Assembly (NCBI GenBank): GCA_963804865.1
Contig: CAWDSH010000001.1
Coordinates: forward strand, 992,001 to 1,056,000
DNA: 64,000 bases
Origin: CAVVEQ01 sp963804865
GTDB lineage: Bacteria; Chloroflexota; Anaerolineae; Anaerolineales; Anaerolineaceae
Reading direction: 5' to 3'
The notes under the pieces were generated by a model. That model had not been told where the DNA came from and made no database searches. It saw only the letters and a program-made list of their open reading frames with translations. This document shows, in pieces, positions 63,071 to 64,000 of the stretch. Both the position numbers and the translations under genes were made by a program. Positions within the stretch are counted from its first letter, which is position 1. Each line of letters starts with the position of its first letter.

Positions 63071-64000
63071 TTAAGTGACAGGGGTGGAGACTGGCTGCGC
63101 AGGTTCCGTGCGCGCTTTCATCCAGCGCAGACCACCCTGATAATAGACGAAACTGGAGCTAAAGAGAGCGGTGCTGATGAACGCGTGCCCCAGAATACTG
63201 ACCAGGACCAGCCAAGAGCCTTGCGGAGCTGTCATCCACAACATGTTCAATCCCTGGCTTACCAGGAGAGCGGTGAGGATGAACATTCCGGTGGACGGCA
63301 GGAAGTACCGCACCAGGCGAATGCTGGTCATGACCGAGGGCAGCACTTTCTCCCGGGAGATGAAGATCCCATGAGCCGAGAAAACCATCGGCATTGCCAT
63401 CCAGATGAGAAAGAGCCCGCCCAGCAGCATCACGATCTGTCCAACGGACGCATTGAACAGGCTGATCATTCCGACCACGATCATCACGGGGATACCTGCC
63501 CCCAACAGGACGGCATAGATCATCACGGTTAAAAGCAAGGTACGGGATGTGGCTTTCAGTGCCTGTTGAAAATCGAACCTGGTCTTTTCCGGTGCGACCG
63601 CCCTGGAGATCAATTCCAAATAAATACTTCCCAGAATAATTCCCACTACCGTCAGGAGGATAAAGATGGCGATTGCCAGGCCTGCCTCGGTCACCTGCTG
63701 GACGATGGGTTCGCCGATGGGATTCGCCACCGAACCCATCGCAGACATCAAGCTGGGGATGCCGATGGGATATGAACGCAGACCGCTGAGCAAGTTCGAA
63801 TTCGCGGCCATGTTCTCCCAAATCTCACGGGTTGCCTGGACAGCAGCCACCATCTCGGTCGTGGCGGTTACCGTGGTATTCAGCTCGGCTGAGATGCGTG
63901 CAATTGCCGGCATCAAAAGATCCTTGAGACTCAACCGCGGACCAAACCAGAGGAAGAGATCGAGTATCACCGGAGGTAGGATCAGCCATACGTGCGAGGC
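63071..64000 (-). CDS. Multi-pass membrane protein, unknown function (start outside window)
   Basis: The reading frame is open to the window edge (upstream residues ASHVWLILPPVILDLFLWFG are already membrane-like), so the GTG at 63970 is internal and the N terminus is missing. About 310 residues are visible with five or six helices, including AGLAIAIFILLTVVGIILGS, LLLTVMIYAVLLGAGIPVMI and IVMLLGGLFLIWMAMPMVFS. The loop ARISAELNTTVTATTEMVAA is extracellular or cytoplasmic and helical. No family was recognised. It lies upstream of gyrB by 36 nt. Confidence 0.7.
   Translation of the reverse strand, partial: ASHVWLILPPVILDLFLWFGPRLSLKDLLMPAIARISAELNTTVTATTEMVAAVQATREIWENMAANSNLLSGLRSYPIGIPSLMSAMGSVANPIGEPIVQQVTEAGLAIAIFILLTVVGIILGSIYLELISRAVAPEKTRFDFQQALKATSRTLLLTVMIYAVLLGAGIPVMIVVGMISLFNASVGQIVMLLGGLFLIWMAMPMVFSAHGIFISREKVLPSVMTSIRLVRYFLPSTGMFILTALLVSQGLNMLWMTAPQGSWLVLVSILGHAFISTALFSSSFVYYQGGLRWMKARTEPAQPVSTPVT

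Overview
The window looks like a chromosomal segment of a free-living bacterium, most likely an Anaerolineae-type Chloroflexota (inference). The hints are many lipoproteins with Thr/Pro-rich linkers, tandem LysM/M23 lipoproteins, L,D-transpeptidases, an actinobacterial-type inositol-phosphate synthase, a MetH plus MetF-fusion pair, and degenerate AGACGAT-type spacer repeats. No phage, transposase, rRNA or CRISPR array was seen. One tRNA (Pro, CGG) is present.

Layout. 1-2.4 kb: the end of a GntR/PBP-type regulator, a tiny membrane ORF and a ferric-reductase-like flavocytochrome. 2.5-12.5 kb: an AT-rich surface-polysaccharide locus with five glycosyltransferases, a Wzx flippase, a Wzy/ligase-like polymerase and two methyltransferases, mostly joined by ATGA overlaps. 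12.5-20.8 kb (minus strand): a ten-gene catabolic operon behind one strong promoter with two palindromic operators. It combines a galactitol-type PTS, a class II aldolase, two UroD-superfamily methyltransferase-like proteins, a corrinoid protein, a NifS-like enzyme and a SorC regulator. It is the best candidate for an undescribed system: PTS-coupled, corrinoid-dependent demethylation of a methylated sugar or polyol. 20.8-24.9 kb: a DUF4097 lipoprotein, a DUF5680 protein, tRNA-Pro, a GAF histidine kinase and inositol-phosphate synthase. 25-32.5 kb: a deacetylase-like lipoprotein, a HIT protein, three tandem LysM/M23 lipoproteins and an MFS exporter. 32.5-36.8 kb: OsmC, a two-domain thioredoxin-like protein, a zinc-finger anti-sigma and ECF sigma pair, TsaD and two paralogous membrane proteins. 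36.8-39.8 kb: an M24 peptidase, SelA and a membrane protein. 39.8-48.5 kb: a SAM-I riboswitch upstream of metH and the metF fusion, then coaX, coaBC and a phosphoesterase. 48.5-58.7 kb: a DUF4349 lipoprotein, DinG, YdcF, an amidase, two L,D-transpeptidases, a CnoX-like thioredoxin-TPR protein and a CBM9-like lipoprotein. 58.8-64 kb: an RlmD/TrmA-type RNA methyltransferase, a lipoprotein, a repeat-bearing spacer, gyrB and a partial membrane protein.

Sequence quality matters here. Twelve otherwise normal genes are each split by one or two single-base frame breaks. Nearly all are repaired by deleting one base, usually from a short homopolymer. This fits residual consensus indels better than real gene decay, so these genes are listed as whole CDSs with the break marked.

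A recurring extended -10 sequence, TGGTANAAT, lies just upstream of metH, dinG, the amidase, the CnoX-like gene and the lipoprotein at 60.1 kb. It looks like the housekeeping promoter signature of this genome. Two genes (the ferric-reductase-like one and dinG) have a -10 so close to ATG that their mRNAs may be leaderless.
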